A stretch of DNA of 64,000 nucleotides from Amoebidium appalachense (taxonomy: Eukaryota; Ichthyosporea). The first letter of the stretch is position 1, and every line of letters begins with the position of its first letter. The position numbers were made by a program, and so were the translations under genes. This document shows positions 1-9,403 of this stretch, piece by piece. The stretch lies in NCBI GenBank assembly GCA_963693365.1, contig CAVNZM010000006.1:3782001-3846000 (forward strand), read 5' to 3'. Below the pieces are notes generated by a model, which saw only the letters and a program-made list of their open reading frames with translations, had not been told where the DNA came from and ran no database searches.

Positions 1-91
1 CTCCCCCTCCCCTTTCCTCCCCCGTACACACACCGACACACAGCAACCCTGCCTGTTCTCCCCAACCTGATTGAACATCCCCCTCGCCGCC

Positions 92-121
92 CCCCCCCCC
101 CCCCCCCCCCCCGATCTCCCC

Positions 122-175
<54 letters not shown>

Positions 176-176
176 C
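92..176. repeat. Poly-C tracts followed by a short (CA)n
   Basis: Two nearly pure C runs (about 92-112 and 127-161) followed by alternating CA. Simple sequence; the exact lengths are unreliable in any assembly. Confidence 0.9.
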
Positions 177-609
177 TCCACCCCCACTCATTCCTCCCCA
201 ACTTCCCCCCCCCCCCCCACCCTCCCCCCGTCTCCCTCTCAAACACCCATCCCTGCAGGCCTGGTCTAGAGCGCTACATCATGTTTCTACGTGTGTCCAC
301 CAACACATTGGCCGCCACAGACCCCAGAACCGGCACTGCTATGGTTTAGCCAATCAGGTATCATAAAATAAGTTGCAAAGCATATTACATGTAGTCAAAT
401 TGTCATATGATTGATCAAATAGGCATGAACTGTCCCCAGGGTCCATATGGGCAGAAAAGTAGCCTTTCCAGGCTGGACGAGAAAATTCGAGCGAAATACT
501 GGCAAACGATTCCTTGCCCCCTCTCTTAGCTGCATATAGGGACCTAAAGATCTTCTTTCGGGCTTGTTGTTGGGCAACACCCACTCTCCAGCCCTCACCA
601 CCTCCCCTA

Positions 610-896
<287 letters not shown>

Positions 897-1401
897 TGAC
901 ACAAAAACAGGCAGACACACAAAGGCACATGCACACATTTCTGTTCAGCTGCACACACACAACATTAACACATACACAAAAAAAAAGATTTAAATGCAGT
1001 ATTGATCCTGTACTAGGATCTACTGTTACTGAATAATGGTCCAATCTGCCAATAACTAAGCGCAGATTTTAGTGCACGAACAGAATAACATTTGCATGTG
1101 CATATAAACATTCGGGATTAGACGTTTCCTCTACGCCATGCTTTCATTTTTTATATATGATGTATGTGTACTATAGTATAGTTTTTATGTCCTCCTCTTT
1201 TTGTGTGGGAGAGACCGTTCGACATGCCCAGGCCGCGGGCACTGCTATTGGCAATGACAGAGACCATATGGTCTTTAAGCTATTAAAGAAAACCAGAAAG
1301 CTCCATTCATTCAGATCTGGTTTCGGCTGTGGGTCAAAGGGTGGAACACAGCAATGAGCCACCAAAAATAATTGGAAACTTTCAAGGCGTATTGAGAAAG
1401 T

Positions 1402-1957
1402 CCCCCCCCCCCCTCCCCCCCCCCCCCCCCCCCGACCACCCCACACTCTTCCCCTTCCGGCTTCCCCGTTACAACACCCATCGTGTGTAACAGCCCTTAG
1501 AAATCACCTCAATTACTCCAAACAACCCCCCCCCCCCCCCCCCCCCCCCCCCTCTTCCCCCCAACCCGCACATGCGGAAGTTGTATATGTGTGTGTGTGT
1601 GTGTGTCACGATTTGTGTGTGTTTCAGTGTGTGCCCACCTGTATTCATGTTGGGTGCATGCGGCTCGGTGGTTGACTTAGCCAATCCGATGTCTGCTTCG
1701 CATGTGCACATACGTGTCTCTGTTGTCTGTCGTAAACGGCTATGCTCCATTTCCTCCCCCTTCCCCCCCCCTCCCCCCCCCCCCCCCCCCCCCCCCTGTC
1801 GCTTTTTCGGGTGATTCTGTATTTCATTTATTTATGCCAAGTTAGTGAGTATTTGATTAACTATTTAATAAATATTTATTTATTTATTCTTTTTTGTTGG
1901 GAGAGGGGGAGAGGGGGGGGGAGAGGCAAAAGAGGGGGGGGGGGGGGGGGGGGGGGG
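1402..1957. repeat. Cluster of poly-C and poly-G runs
   Basis: Poly-C runs near 1402-1433, 1527-1552 and 1767-1796, a short (TG)n at 1587-1606 and a poly-G run near 1935-1957. Simple sequence in host flanking DNA. Confidence 0.9.
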
Positions 1958-2261
1958 ATGGAGGTAACATGTTAACAGAAGTGGTGTGTTCATGACCAAT
2001 CAAGAAAAGCAGCACCAATTTCAGTTTTTTAGCCTACTGAGCTGTGGGTGTTGGTTTGCTGATCGTGGTACCGACTCGGTCACACCTGCTACCTATGTAT
2101 GTGCCTCAGCTAAGCTAAATTTTCTATCATTCACAATCCTAACTATGAGTAGTTCACGCTTTGCTGTCCAGGGTTTAACTACCCCAGCCACGCCGGTTCT
2201 AATTACTAATATGATAATAATAGTTCGTATCCCATCCAGCCTATGTCCACGTACTAGTGTG

Positions 2262-2401
2262 ACCCCCCCCCCCCCCCCAGCGCCCCCTCCCCCCCCCCCC
2301 CCCCCCCCCCCCCCCCTCTGAGCTCCTCCCCCCCCCCCCCCCCTCTGCCCCCTCTCTCTCTCTCTTTCTCTCTCTCTCTCTGTCTCTGCTCTCTCTCTCT
2401 A

Positions 2402-2439
<38 letters not shown>

Positions 2440-2520
2440 CCCCCCCCCCCCCCCCCCCCCCCCTCTCTCGAGCTCTCTCTTTCTCTCTCTCTCCATCTCT
2501 CTCGAGTCTCTCTTTCTCCC
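2262..2520. repeat. Poly-C / (CT)n low-complexity block
   Basis: Alternating poly-C runs and CT repeats. No coding potential beyond repeat translation. Confidence 0.9.
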
Positions 2521-3126
2521 CCTCTGGCCCACGAGACTCACATGCGCATGTGGCTCTCAGGCTGTCGGCAAAGCTAAATCCCGGTAGATAGATGTTCGCT
2601 GCTGCTGCACGGTTCGCAGCATGTTTTACAGGGTACGAAATTATTGTTTGTTCCTTAGTCAGTACGTTATGTACATAGTTTGGCGGTTGTGTGCTGCTCG
2701 AGAGACCCTAATTCAGATAAAAGCCGTTTTTTATTAGTATAGTTCTTTTTATTTTGAAAATGCTAGGGCAAAGGCCACGAATTTTAGCGTGTCTAACCCC
2801 CAAAACTCACATCACATGCTCGTCATTGTCGTCAATACTTTCCCGAGTTGGACTAGTCTTGTGATCTGGTAACTTTGAGATCAAACCCCCCACCAAACCC
2901 TCCGATCCGATCGCGATCGATCTATTTCCCACTTCCCACTTTTCCTACTTAAAATCGAAAAAGAGAAAAAAAAAGAGATAAAACAAACGATACAGCATTA
3001 CCCACTTCTAAGTGGGAAAGTGGCCAATGACAACAAACACTTATCGATTTAAACCTAAAACGCGATAACATAGTGTCACACTAAGGATCAGGCCGGGGAA
3101 CGGGGAACGGGGGACGGGAAGCAAAA

Positions 3127-3462
3127 CGTCTAAGTATGGACACTGGCACAGAGAGACAGAGAGCAAAAAGTCTAAGTCTACACGCGAGACAGAGAGCAAA
3201 AAGTCTAAGTCTACACGCGAGACAGAGAGCAAAAAGTCTAAGTCTACACGCGAGACAGAGAGCAAAAAGTCTAAGTCTACACGCGAGACAGAGAGCAAAA
3301 AGTCTAAGTATGGACACTGGCACAGAGAGAGAGAGAGCAAAACGTCTAAGTCTACACGCGAAGCACGAGAGAGAGAGAGAGCAAAACGTCTAAGTCTACA
3401 CGCGAGACAGAGAGCAAAAAGTCTAAGTCTACACGCGAGACAGAGAGCAAAAAGTCTAAGTC
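3127..3462. repeat. 33-bp tandem array inside the left TIR
   Basis: About nine units of roughly 33 bp, each containing GTCTAAGTCTACACGCGAGA and a following CAGAGAGCAAAAA, with variant units carrying GTATGGACACTGGCACAG. Open frames through it are repeat translations. The right TIR carries the same array with fewer units. Confidence 0.9.
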
Positions 3463-3475
3463 TTGAGTCTTGACC

Positions 3476-3683
3476 CGGGCAGGTGAGGCACGTGAGGCAG
3501 GTGAGGCAGGGGGGCAGGGGGGGCAGGTGAGGCAGGCACGTGAGGCAGGTGAGGCAGGGGGGCAGGGGGACAGGGGGGGGGGGCACGTGAGGCAGGTGAG
3601 GCAGGTGAGGCACGCGAGGCACGTGGGGCACGCGAGGCACGTGGGGCACGTGGGGCACGCGAGGCAGGGGGGGGGGGGGGGGG
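3476..3683. repeat. G-rich 10-bp type array inside the left TIR
   Basis: Short units of the type GAGGCACGTG / GGGGCACGCG / GAGGCAGGTG, ending in a run of G. The complementary C-rich array is at 54262-54470 in the right TIR. Related GC-rich words recur in intergenic repeats at 25.1, 26.1, 27.2 and 28.9 kb. Confidence 0.85.
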
Positions 3684-3845
3684 TATTTTCCAAAAACAGG
3701 GATCTGTATATACTTCACGGGGGTTTATTTTAGCATACAATATGGGTATAACAATTCCCAACCCACATATTCTGATCAGCATCAACAATCTAAATTCGAG
3801 CATATAAATTCCAAAAGGTGAGTGTCGATTTTTTCTATATACAGG

Positions 3846-4850
3846 TCATTCATCCTCGGTATGATCGGATTGTACATTCATATTTGGACGGAAAAGGAGA
3901 GAGGGACGAGATGTGTTATGGTACACAACCAGAGATACACCATTGTCGTCATCACCACTATTTTCACTTTCACTTTCACTTTCACTCTCGTCGTCTGACT
4001 CGCAATAGGCCAACGTACGCACACGTTCCAAACGCACATGTTCCTCCAAAGACTCCATCTCTACATACAAAGCAAGCGCATCACCACCACCACCACCACC
4101 CAAATCGTCACGACTACTCTTACGTCTTTTGACGGAGTCGCCAGAACCGCGTCGGCGAGGCAGACCACAACCAAAATGACACTCTTTCGGCTCGACGTTG
4201 TGATATCGCTTCAGACGCTGTTCGTTGTTGTACACGTCGCTTGTGAGTTTGGATTTCTGTGCCTGTAGCACTTTAATCTGACGAGAAAGGGCCCCAATCT
4301 CGTCCTTCTTCTGGGCATTCACGGCGGAGGTAGCGGCATACAAATACGAATACTCGGCCAACACACAACTGAAAACCTTCTTGTCTTCATCGGTCACAGG
4401 CCATGGGTCTTGGTCGTATAGAGCACTGTCACGATATGTCATGAACGCGATGCATTTGCCAACAACGTCATCCCAATCAGCTTTGTAGGAGCGATGTACT
4501 TCGACGTCGGGCGAAAAAATAGAATCGGCATCGATTTTTTTCAAACACAACCGGAAGTCACGAACACCAATTGTTGCTATACCAGAGGTGTCGAGGGTGA
4601 GATGTGCACAAACGTCGAGCAACTTATCCAACAAAAAATCGTATTCGTCAATCGAATCGACGACAGTTTCGTTAGTCACCGCGAGGACCTGTGCGTGATG
4701 CCACAATCTGGCAAGGGAAGGCAGGGAAACCCGCATGTTGCTTTGCATGCTCGGGTCACGCTTGTCGGAGGGTCTTGTTTCCAGTGCATCAAAGAAATCA
4801 ATAATAACCCGAAAAGTCCCGGAGACACGAGCATAGCGAATAGAAGCCAT
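3846..4850 (-). CDS. Hypothetical protein, first gene inside the left TIR
   Basis: A protein of about 334 residues that I do not recognise. The N-terminal two thirds look globular. A predicted coiled-coil stretch (QKKDEIGALSRQIKVLQ) follows, then a basic Gly-rich linker (VKRRKSS, then GGGGGG) and a very acidic Ser/Glu run (SESESESEN) near the C terminus. I chose the ATG at 4850 because the longer frame upstream opens only with a GTG and runs into a tandem repeat. The gene lies about 150 bp inside the TIR and is preceded by six copies of a 61-bp repeat that probably contain its promoter. Confidence 0.65.
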   Translation of the reverse strand: MASIRYARVSGTFRVIIDFFDALETRPSDKRDPSMQSNMRVSLPSLARLWHHAQVLAVTNETVVDSIDEYDFLLDKLLDVCAHLTLDTSGIATIGVRDFRLCLKKIDADSIFSPDVEVHRSYKADWDDVVGKCIAFMTYRDSALYDQDPWPVTDEDKKVFSCVLAEYSYLYAATSAVNAQKKDEIGALSRQIKVLQAQKSKLTSDVYNNEQRLKRYHNVEPKECHFGCGLPRRRGSGDSVKRRKSSRDDLGGGGGGDALALYVEMESLEEHVRLERVRTLAYCESDDESESESESENSGDDDNGVSLVVYHNTSRPSLLFRPNMNVQSDHTEDE

Positions 4851-4927
4851 TGTGAACCCGTTAACAAGAACGATTCCAAACAGACTTACAAACACAATCA
4901 AACACCGAAATTTTGTGTCGCTACATG

Positions 4928-5268
4928 TCACGGTTCGTAGACGATGGAAAACAGAAAAAAAAAATCTCTTCTAAAAAGGGACGCTTACAACACGGCTCGT
5001 TCACGATGGAAAACAGAAAAAAAAAATCTCTTCTAAAAAGGGACGCTTACAACACGGCTCGTTCACGATGGAAAACAGAAAAAAAAATCTCTTCTAAAAA
5101 GGGACGCTTACAACACGGCTCGTTCACGATGGAAAACAGAAAAAAAAATCTCTTCTAAAAAGGGACGCTTACAACACGGCTCGTTCACGATGGAAAACAG
5201 AAAAAAAAATCTCTTCTAAAAAGGGACGCTTACAACACGGCTCGTTCACGATGGAAAACAGAAGGCTT
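4928..5268. repeat. 61-bp tandem repeat, six copies, upstream of the first gene
   Basis: Six near-identical units, each containing CGATGGAAAACAG, a run of 9-10 A, TCTCTTCTAAAAAGGGACGC and TTACAACACGGCTCGTT. Units differ mainly in A-run length. The position directly 5' of the 3846-4850 gene suggests an amplified regulatory segment. The plus-strand frame through it is a repeat artefact. Confidence 0.9.
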
Positions 5269-5569
5269 CTGCGACGCGAAGAGTTCTTATAAACATCTGC
5301 ATTAGCGCAACCACCAAAACGAACCAATGCGCATCACGTAGGGTTCAACTCAGCAAGAAACATAGCAAATCAAAACAATGCTTTAATTTCGCTTGGCCAA
5401 TTAAAGGGCTCGCCTTTCACGTTTTTTGGAGTGTATTATTTCGTCTGGCCAATCAAGTGGCCTCGCGTTTCGCTTTGCAAAAAAAAATAAAGTTCGCCGA
5501 GTGAACAACCAACCAAACCACGCAAAAAGCACGCCACCACACATGCTTCCCATTATGGTGACTACCGCG
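5269..5569. other. Intergenic, CCAAT-containing
   Basis: No convincing gene. It holds two related segments, TTGGCCAATTAAAGGGCTCG near 5393 and CTGGCCAATCAAGTGGCCTC near 5444, each with a CCAAT box followed by a similar tail. It leads into the 30-bp CCAAT repeat array. Confidence 0.5.
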
Positions 5570-5810
5570 GCGTTCGGGACCAATCAGATCAGCGGTCAAA
5601 CCACGCGAACCAATCAGATCAACGGTCAAACCGGGCGGACCAATCAGATCAGCGGTCAAACCGGCGGACTAATCAGATTAGAGGTCAAACCGGGCGGACT
5701 AATCAGATCAGAGGTCAAACCGGGCGGACCAATTAGATCAGCGGTCAAACCACGCGAACCAATCAGATCAGAGGTCAAACCGGGCGGACCAACCAGATCC
5801 GATTTAGATA
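5570..5810. repeat. 30-bp tandem repeat, each unit with a CCAAT box
   Basis: Eight units of the form ACCAATCAGATCAGCGGTCA plus AACCGGGCGG or AACCACGCGA. Every unit has a CCAAT (or CTAAT/CCAAC variant) box. The array lies between the minus-strand gene ending at 3846 and the plus-strand gene at 5901. I infer an amplified promoter or enhancer; coding frames through it are artefacts. Confidence 0.85.
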
Positions 5811-5900
5811 CGGATCGAAAAAAAAGGCCCAGGCGGTGCTGTGAAGGGTCGTATCGCGCGACAGACACAGCCTTCCTCTTTTTATTGGTACAAGTGCACA

Positions 5901-6170
5901 ATGTGGCCTTGGGTAGTCGCGTCCGCCATCTCATTCGTCCTGTTCTGGTTGACGCTGATATCATGTGACGTTCATAGAATAAACAGATCACTGAAGCAAA
6001 AAACCGGGCCCCACCCAATACTGGACCCATTGTGCGACAACTTCATGATTCGCTGGCTGTGGATACTGTTGCCACTAATGCTTGCATATACATACACCAC
6101 ATCCACACAATTCACCGAGACGGAAACCACACAGAAAATACTTTCAGGTGCTACACCCGTATCAACTTGA
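5901..6170 (+). CDS. Small two-segment membrane protein
   Basis: An 89-residue protein whose first ATG gives a hydrophobic N terminus (WPWVVASAISFVLFWLTL), a hydrophilic loop and a second hydrophobic segment (WLWILLPLMLAYTY), then a Thr-rich tail. It could be a small virion or host-membrane protein. It lies downstream of the CCAAT repeat array and overlaps the 3' end of the opposite-strand gene by about 20 bp. No family is recognised. Confidence 0.45.
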   Translation: MWPWVVASAISFVLFWLTLISCDVHRINRSLKQKTGPHPILDPLCDNFMIRWLWILLPLMLAYTYTTSTQFTETETTQKILSGATPVST

Positions 6171-6498
6171 AACGACCCACCCCTTTGAAAGGTGGATCCC
6201 ACCAGGGCTCTCGCTTGGCAATCACCACGACTTCCGGTACACGAGATTGTGTTTTTGTCAAAACACCGACGAGTTCACCGACATTCCAACATATATCTGG
6301 AATCGACAGGCTGCTCGCCAACGCGTTCACAACAAAGCGGCTTTTTTGATCCACTCCACATACTTGTGTAATCAAATCACTCGTCGCGGAAAGAACCACA
6401 GTCCCAGAGTGAGCACGCGCGCTGCGCAGCATGTTGTCTAACCGCCCGCGATCTCCCACGTACCAATAACACCCTGGGTTGTACACTTCCACGTCCAT
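6151..6498 (-). CDS. Hypothetical protein
   Basis: 115 residues from the ATG at 6498 (an upstream in-frame ATG at 6543 would add 15). Mixed alpha/beta composition with no obvious motif. The C terminus converges on the small membrane protein. Function unknown. Confidence 0.5.
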   Translation of the reverse strand: MDVEVYNPGCYWYVGDRGRLDNMLRSARAHSGTVVLSATSDLITQVCGVDQKSRFVVNALASSLSIPDICWNVGELVGVLTKTQSRVPEVVVIAKREPWWDPPFKGVGRFKLIRV

Positions 6499-6548
6499 TT
6501 CACAAGGAAAAAGATTAAATTGACACGACAGACCAACGATCACTGGGT

Positions 6549-6554
6549 TTTATT
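6549..6554 (-). terminator. AATAAA poly(A) signal downstream of 6681-7553
   Basis: Minus-strand AATAAA about 130 bp past the stop of the 290-residue gene; a second copy is at 6611-6616. AATAAA at or just after stop codons recurs across this element. Confidence 0.45.
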
Positions 6555-6680
6555 GTTTATCAATATACAAATGACCAGATACAGTGCCACCGGTGACCAG
6601 TCACCTGCATTTATTAGGACGAAACCCACAAGACCCCAAGCGGGCCTGGCCGCGGAGGGCAAATCCACGGCAAGCCGTCT

Positions 6681-7553
6681 TCAAAGTGCGTGTCCTACAT
6701 GGCCCGAGTTGTTCCACGGTGTCGGTCTTCTACGCAGTCTGCGAGGCAGGCCGAAGAACTCGGTTGTGCGGTTGCGGGCGTGGACGGTGTCCAACACGGC
6801 GTCCCTTAGCGGCAGACCCGCGTTCTCGACCTGGACGATGACCCGCTCAAAGAACGGGTCGAGCCACTCGGCGGCCCAGTCGTCAAGCGCGGTGGTGAAG
6901 TCTTGAGCGGCCACAGCGCCGGGGGCCATCGAAACGGGGGCACCGTGCTCGATCCCGACGCGGTAGGCACCCTCTTGCAGGGTGGACGGAGGCGCGGCAG
7001 GCGATGGGGTAGTGCGTACGACGTCCTCAAACAGGAGGCTGGGCATGACCCAGTAGGGTTTCCTGGAGATGGCAGGCGCCACACCATCGACTTCATCCAA
7101 GTCGGGATCCCCAAAAACGTTCCAGAAAACCCATCCGTCTCTGGTCGGCTTGGTGGCGTATATGGGGGGCAGTCGTTCACATCCGTAGCCATACCCCATG
7201 CCGGCCTCACTGTCGCTGAGCATGGTGTCGAATTCATAGTAGTATTCGCTGAGGGTCGGGTCGGTAACGGGGTGTCCGGGCTTGTACAGTTTGATGTAGC
7301 TGAGGATGGAACGTTCGTCGCGCTCATAACGAGTCATGCCATTTACACCAACACTCTGGACACTGATCTGTCCGTTTGACAGAATGGGAATAGCCACCCT
7401 GTGTTCGTGGTCCCATCTCGGCTCACTTAGCCACGACCAATCCCGGCCATCGCCCGTGGATTCTGTAACGCATTCAAATTTGCGGTCTAGGTACCTCGTG
7501 AGCTCGTCCTCCGTGGCGATGCGGGTCAGTTCCATGCGCGCCGGCATTTTCAT
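6681..7553 (-). CDS. Hypothetical protein
   Basis: 290 residues, start ATG at 7553 with further in-frame ATGs at 7547 and 7535. Acidic N-terminal half (many Asp/Glu/Tyr), then a middle Pro/Ala-rich linker, and a basic C terminus rich in Arg (LPRRLRRRPTPW). No signal peptide or membrane span. A TATA box (7614-7624) lies about 60 bp upstream, followed further out by several CCAAT boxes, so expression as a nuclear-type transcription unit is likely. Family unknown. Confidence 0.6.
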   Translation of the reverse strand: MKMPARMELTRIATEDELTRYLDRKFECVTESTGDGRDWSWLSEPRWDHEHRVAIPILSNGQISVQSVGVNGMTRYERDERSILSYIKLYKPGHPVTDPTLSEYYYEFDTMLSDSEAGMGYGYGCERLPPIYATKPTRDGWVFWNVFGDPDLDEVDGVAPAISRKPYWVMPSLLFEDVVRTTPSPAAPPSTLQEGAYRVGIEHGAPVSMAPGAVAAQDFTTALDDWAAEWLDPFFERVIVQVENAGLPLRDAVLDTVHARNRTTEFFGLPRRLRRRPTPWNNSGHVGHAL

Positions 7554-7613
7554 AACAGAGAATGTTCATGTGAAAGTGGAAATGCGAACTGGTGGCCTGT
7601 TCTTGTGTGGTAA

Positions 7614-7624
7614 GCTTTTATACC
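7614..7624 (-). promoter_or_regulatory. TATA box for the 6681-7553 gene
   Basis: Minus-strand GGTATAAAAGC about 60 bp upstream of the ATG at 7553. Confidence 0.6.
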
Positions 7625-7647
7625 GGATGTCGCGCAAGCATCAAGCC

Positions 7648-7765
7648 AATCAGATTTCACACCCGTCAACCAATCAAGAACCAGATAAAGAGCAAACACA
7701 AGATCCACCAATCGGAAATCAGAAGTCACATCCAAAGACCTTGCACCAATCAAAGCCACAACATC
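7648..7765. promoter_or_regulatory. CCAAT-box cluster
   Basis: Four CCAAT motifs within about 100 bp (AGCCAATCAGA, AACCAATCAAG, CACCAATCGGA, CACCAATCAAA), all in the same orientation, upstream of the TATA box at 7614. The cluster looks like an NF-Y type proximal promoter. Confidence 0.6.
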
Positions 7766-7786
7766 CCCCCTGATCTGTCGCCCTGC

Positions 7787-8077
7787 CTAGTTCTCTTTAT
7801 TTTCCATGGGCGGCTCCGGCTCGTCATCGGGTTCTAACATCCTTTGCATGACAATCGCGGTCATGGCCTGGTTCTTGGGCACCCAGTGCTTGAACCCACA
7901 CTTCCGCGCGAGCTCGTCGGGCAGGTCGATGTAGCCCTTCTCCGCGAGCTCCCTGGCGTAGCGCTGCTTCTCGCGCTCGGTGTGGCGTTGCGTTTCCTCT
8001 GTGGGCACAACCGTGGCCTGGATGACGGGGGCCTTGCCTGGCTCCTCCTTGAGCTTGTATTCCCAGCGATACGCCAT
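7787..8077 (-). CDS. Small charged hypothetical protein
   Basis: 96 residues, highly charged, with a central helical Glu/Arg/Lys stretch (TEREKQRYARELAEKGYI) and an acidic C-terminal tail. An AATAAA (7795-7800, minus strand) sits within the last codons. Family unknown. Confidence 0.55.
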   Translation of the reverse strand: MAYRWEYKLKEEPGKAPVIQATVVPTEETQRHTEREKQRYARELAEKGYIDLPDELARKCGFKHWVPKNQAMTAIVMQRMLEPDDEPEPPMENKEN

Positions 8078-8109
8078 ACGTGTGGCACCAATAAAAATAC
8101 AAACAGACG

Positions 8110-8115
8110 TTTATT
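8110..8115 (-). terminator. AATAAA poly(A) signal downstream of 8193-9143
   Basis: Minus-strand AATAAA about 80 bp after the stop codon of the preceding gene. Confidence 0.45.
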
Positions 8116-8192
8116 GAGTTTGTGTGTTGTGAAGGCGGGGGCCAGCCCCGCGTGTGTGTAGTGAAATGTACATGGTGTGTGTGCGTGTGTGG

Positions 8193-9143
8193 TCAAGCCT
8201 GCGGCGCGCGTGCAAACAGGCCGTGTGCGACCTCGTAGAACTGGGCCGTTTCACCGACCCTCCACTTCTCGCCGGCGAGCTCGACGACGACGGGATCGGA
8301 CGTGATGGGGGTGATGAGGCGCGGACGAGGCGCGCCCTCCGTGTCCAAGGAGACGCTCGCAAAGCCCTCCATGACTAGGAAGGAGGGGTGCTCGGGAAGG
8401 CACATGCCGCGGACGCGCGGGTGGTAAGGACTTGCAACGATCCAGACGATGCACAGGTGGCGCAGCCTGCACAGGGTGCGGATAGCGCGCATGAACGACG
8501 CGGTCCATACTGCGCGGACAGCGACCAGGGTCTCCATGTCGTAGGCGCGCCACGGGGTGAAGTGGTTCGTCATGGTCAGGCGCTGGACTGCGCGGATGAA
8601 GAGCACGGGGGGCGCGGGGTCGGTGTAGGTGTCCTCGTCGTCGCTGGGCAGGTCGGTGTCGACGTGTGTGATGCGCACGGTCTTGCAGTTTGAGATGCGA
8701 CCGCGGACGAAGCACGCGGACAGCTGGACGGCAGAGGCGTTCGCGATGACGCCCTCGATGAACAGGTCACCGTAGAAGGTGACATCGACGGTCTCGAGCG
8801 CCGTGCAGGCGTCGAAGCCCACGAGGTGCAGTGCGGCGTCGGCCTCGAAGAGCTCTGACCTGTTGAGTTGGATCAGACGGTCGCCCTTCTCCGACTGGTC
8901 GTCCCATGCGCTCGTTATGCACAGGTGGCGGAGGCCGGGGGGCAGCTTGACGGTGATGGACTGGTTCAGATCGCGTGAGAAGAGGGCTACGATGTCCAGG
9001 GTGATCACCTCCATGGCGCTCCTGGTCGAGAAGTCGATCTTGACGGTGGGGTGGAACAGGTGCGCCCTGATGTTGGCTTCGAGGTCTGGGTTGTCGACCT
9101 CCTCCTTGAGCAGAAAGTACGGTCCCTCGGTGATAAGCGCCAT
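8193..9143 (-). CDS. Leucine-rich hypothetical protein
   Basis: 316 residues from ATG 9143. The longer frame to 9290 lacks support and would run over the CRE/CCAAT promoter. The protein shows irregular repeats of beta-strand character with Leu-rich patches (LRHLCIT, LRHLCIVWIV, VQRLTMTNHF), compatible with a degenerate leucine-rich repeat or beta-solenoid fold. No catalytic motif. Function unknown; the LRR idea is inference. Confidence 0.55.
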   Translation of the reverse strand: MALITEGPYFLLKEEVDNPDLEANIRAHLFHPTVKIDFSTRSAMEVITLDIVALFSRDLNQSITVKLPPGLRHLCITSAWDDQSEKGDRLIQLNRSELFEADAALHLVGFDACTALETVDVTFYGDLFIEGVIANASAVQLSACFVRGRISNCKTVRITHVDTDLPSDDEDTYTDPAPPVLFIRAVQRLTMTNHFTPWRAYDMETLVAVRAVWTASFMRAIRTLCRLRHLCIVWIVASPYHPRVRGMCLPEHPSFLVMEGFASVSLDTEGAPRPRLITPITSDPVVVELAGEKWRVGETAQFYEVAHGLFARAPQA

Positions 9144-9218
9144 TCTTGTGTCGGTTCCCGTGTTTGCCCGGTGAGATTCTTGGAGCCATTTTAATGGCCG
9201 TTGCCGCTTGGGATACGA

Positions 9219-9300
9219 TGACGTCATCGCCCAATGGCGATTTCCGCCCAAGAGCGCCCATCCAATCCAATCAAGGACGTCCACGAGCACCCACCCAATC
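9219..9300. promoter_or_regulatory. CRE palindrome plus CCAAT boxes
   Basis: A perfect TGACGTCA palindrome at 9219-9226, a CCAAT at 9231 and further CCAAT motifs near 9264 and 9294, with a second TACGTCAT near 9313. They lie upstream of the 8193-9143 gene and downstream of the lectin gene. Confidence 0.6.
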
Positions 9301-9403
9301 GGGAGGTGTCGTTACGTCATCATACCCGAGCCCGAAGATCGTGCGGACTTCCAGAGCACGGTGCACGTACGTACGTTCTCCAGAGCGTCCAATACAATCC
9401 AAA

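Larger units (their letters stand above)
2848..3690. repeat. Left terminal inverted repeat of the viral element
   Basis: The segment beginning with TTGGACTAGTC is repeated in inverted orientation at 54252-55063. The outer 200 bp match closely, including the block with GATCCGATCGCGATCGATC and the block with GTGGCCAATGACAACAAAC. The inner part consists of a 33-bp tandem array and a G-rich array and differs between the arms in repeat copy number. The inner boundary falls at the G run just before 3690, where the two arms diverge. No target-site duplication is evident outside the repeats. Confidence 0.9.

Noticed and set aside
3041-3803. Open frames of up to 225 residues across the left TIR (and mirror frames at 54124-54869)
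   Set aside because: They translate the 33-bp and G-rich tandem arrays; the same arrays are open in several frames, and copy number differs between arms.
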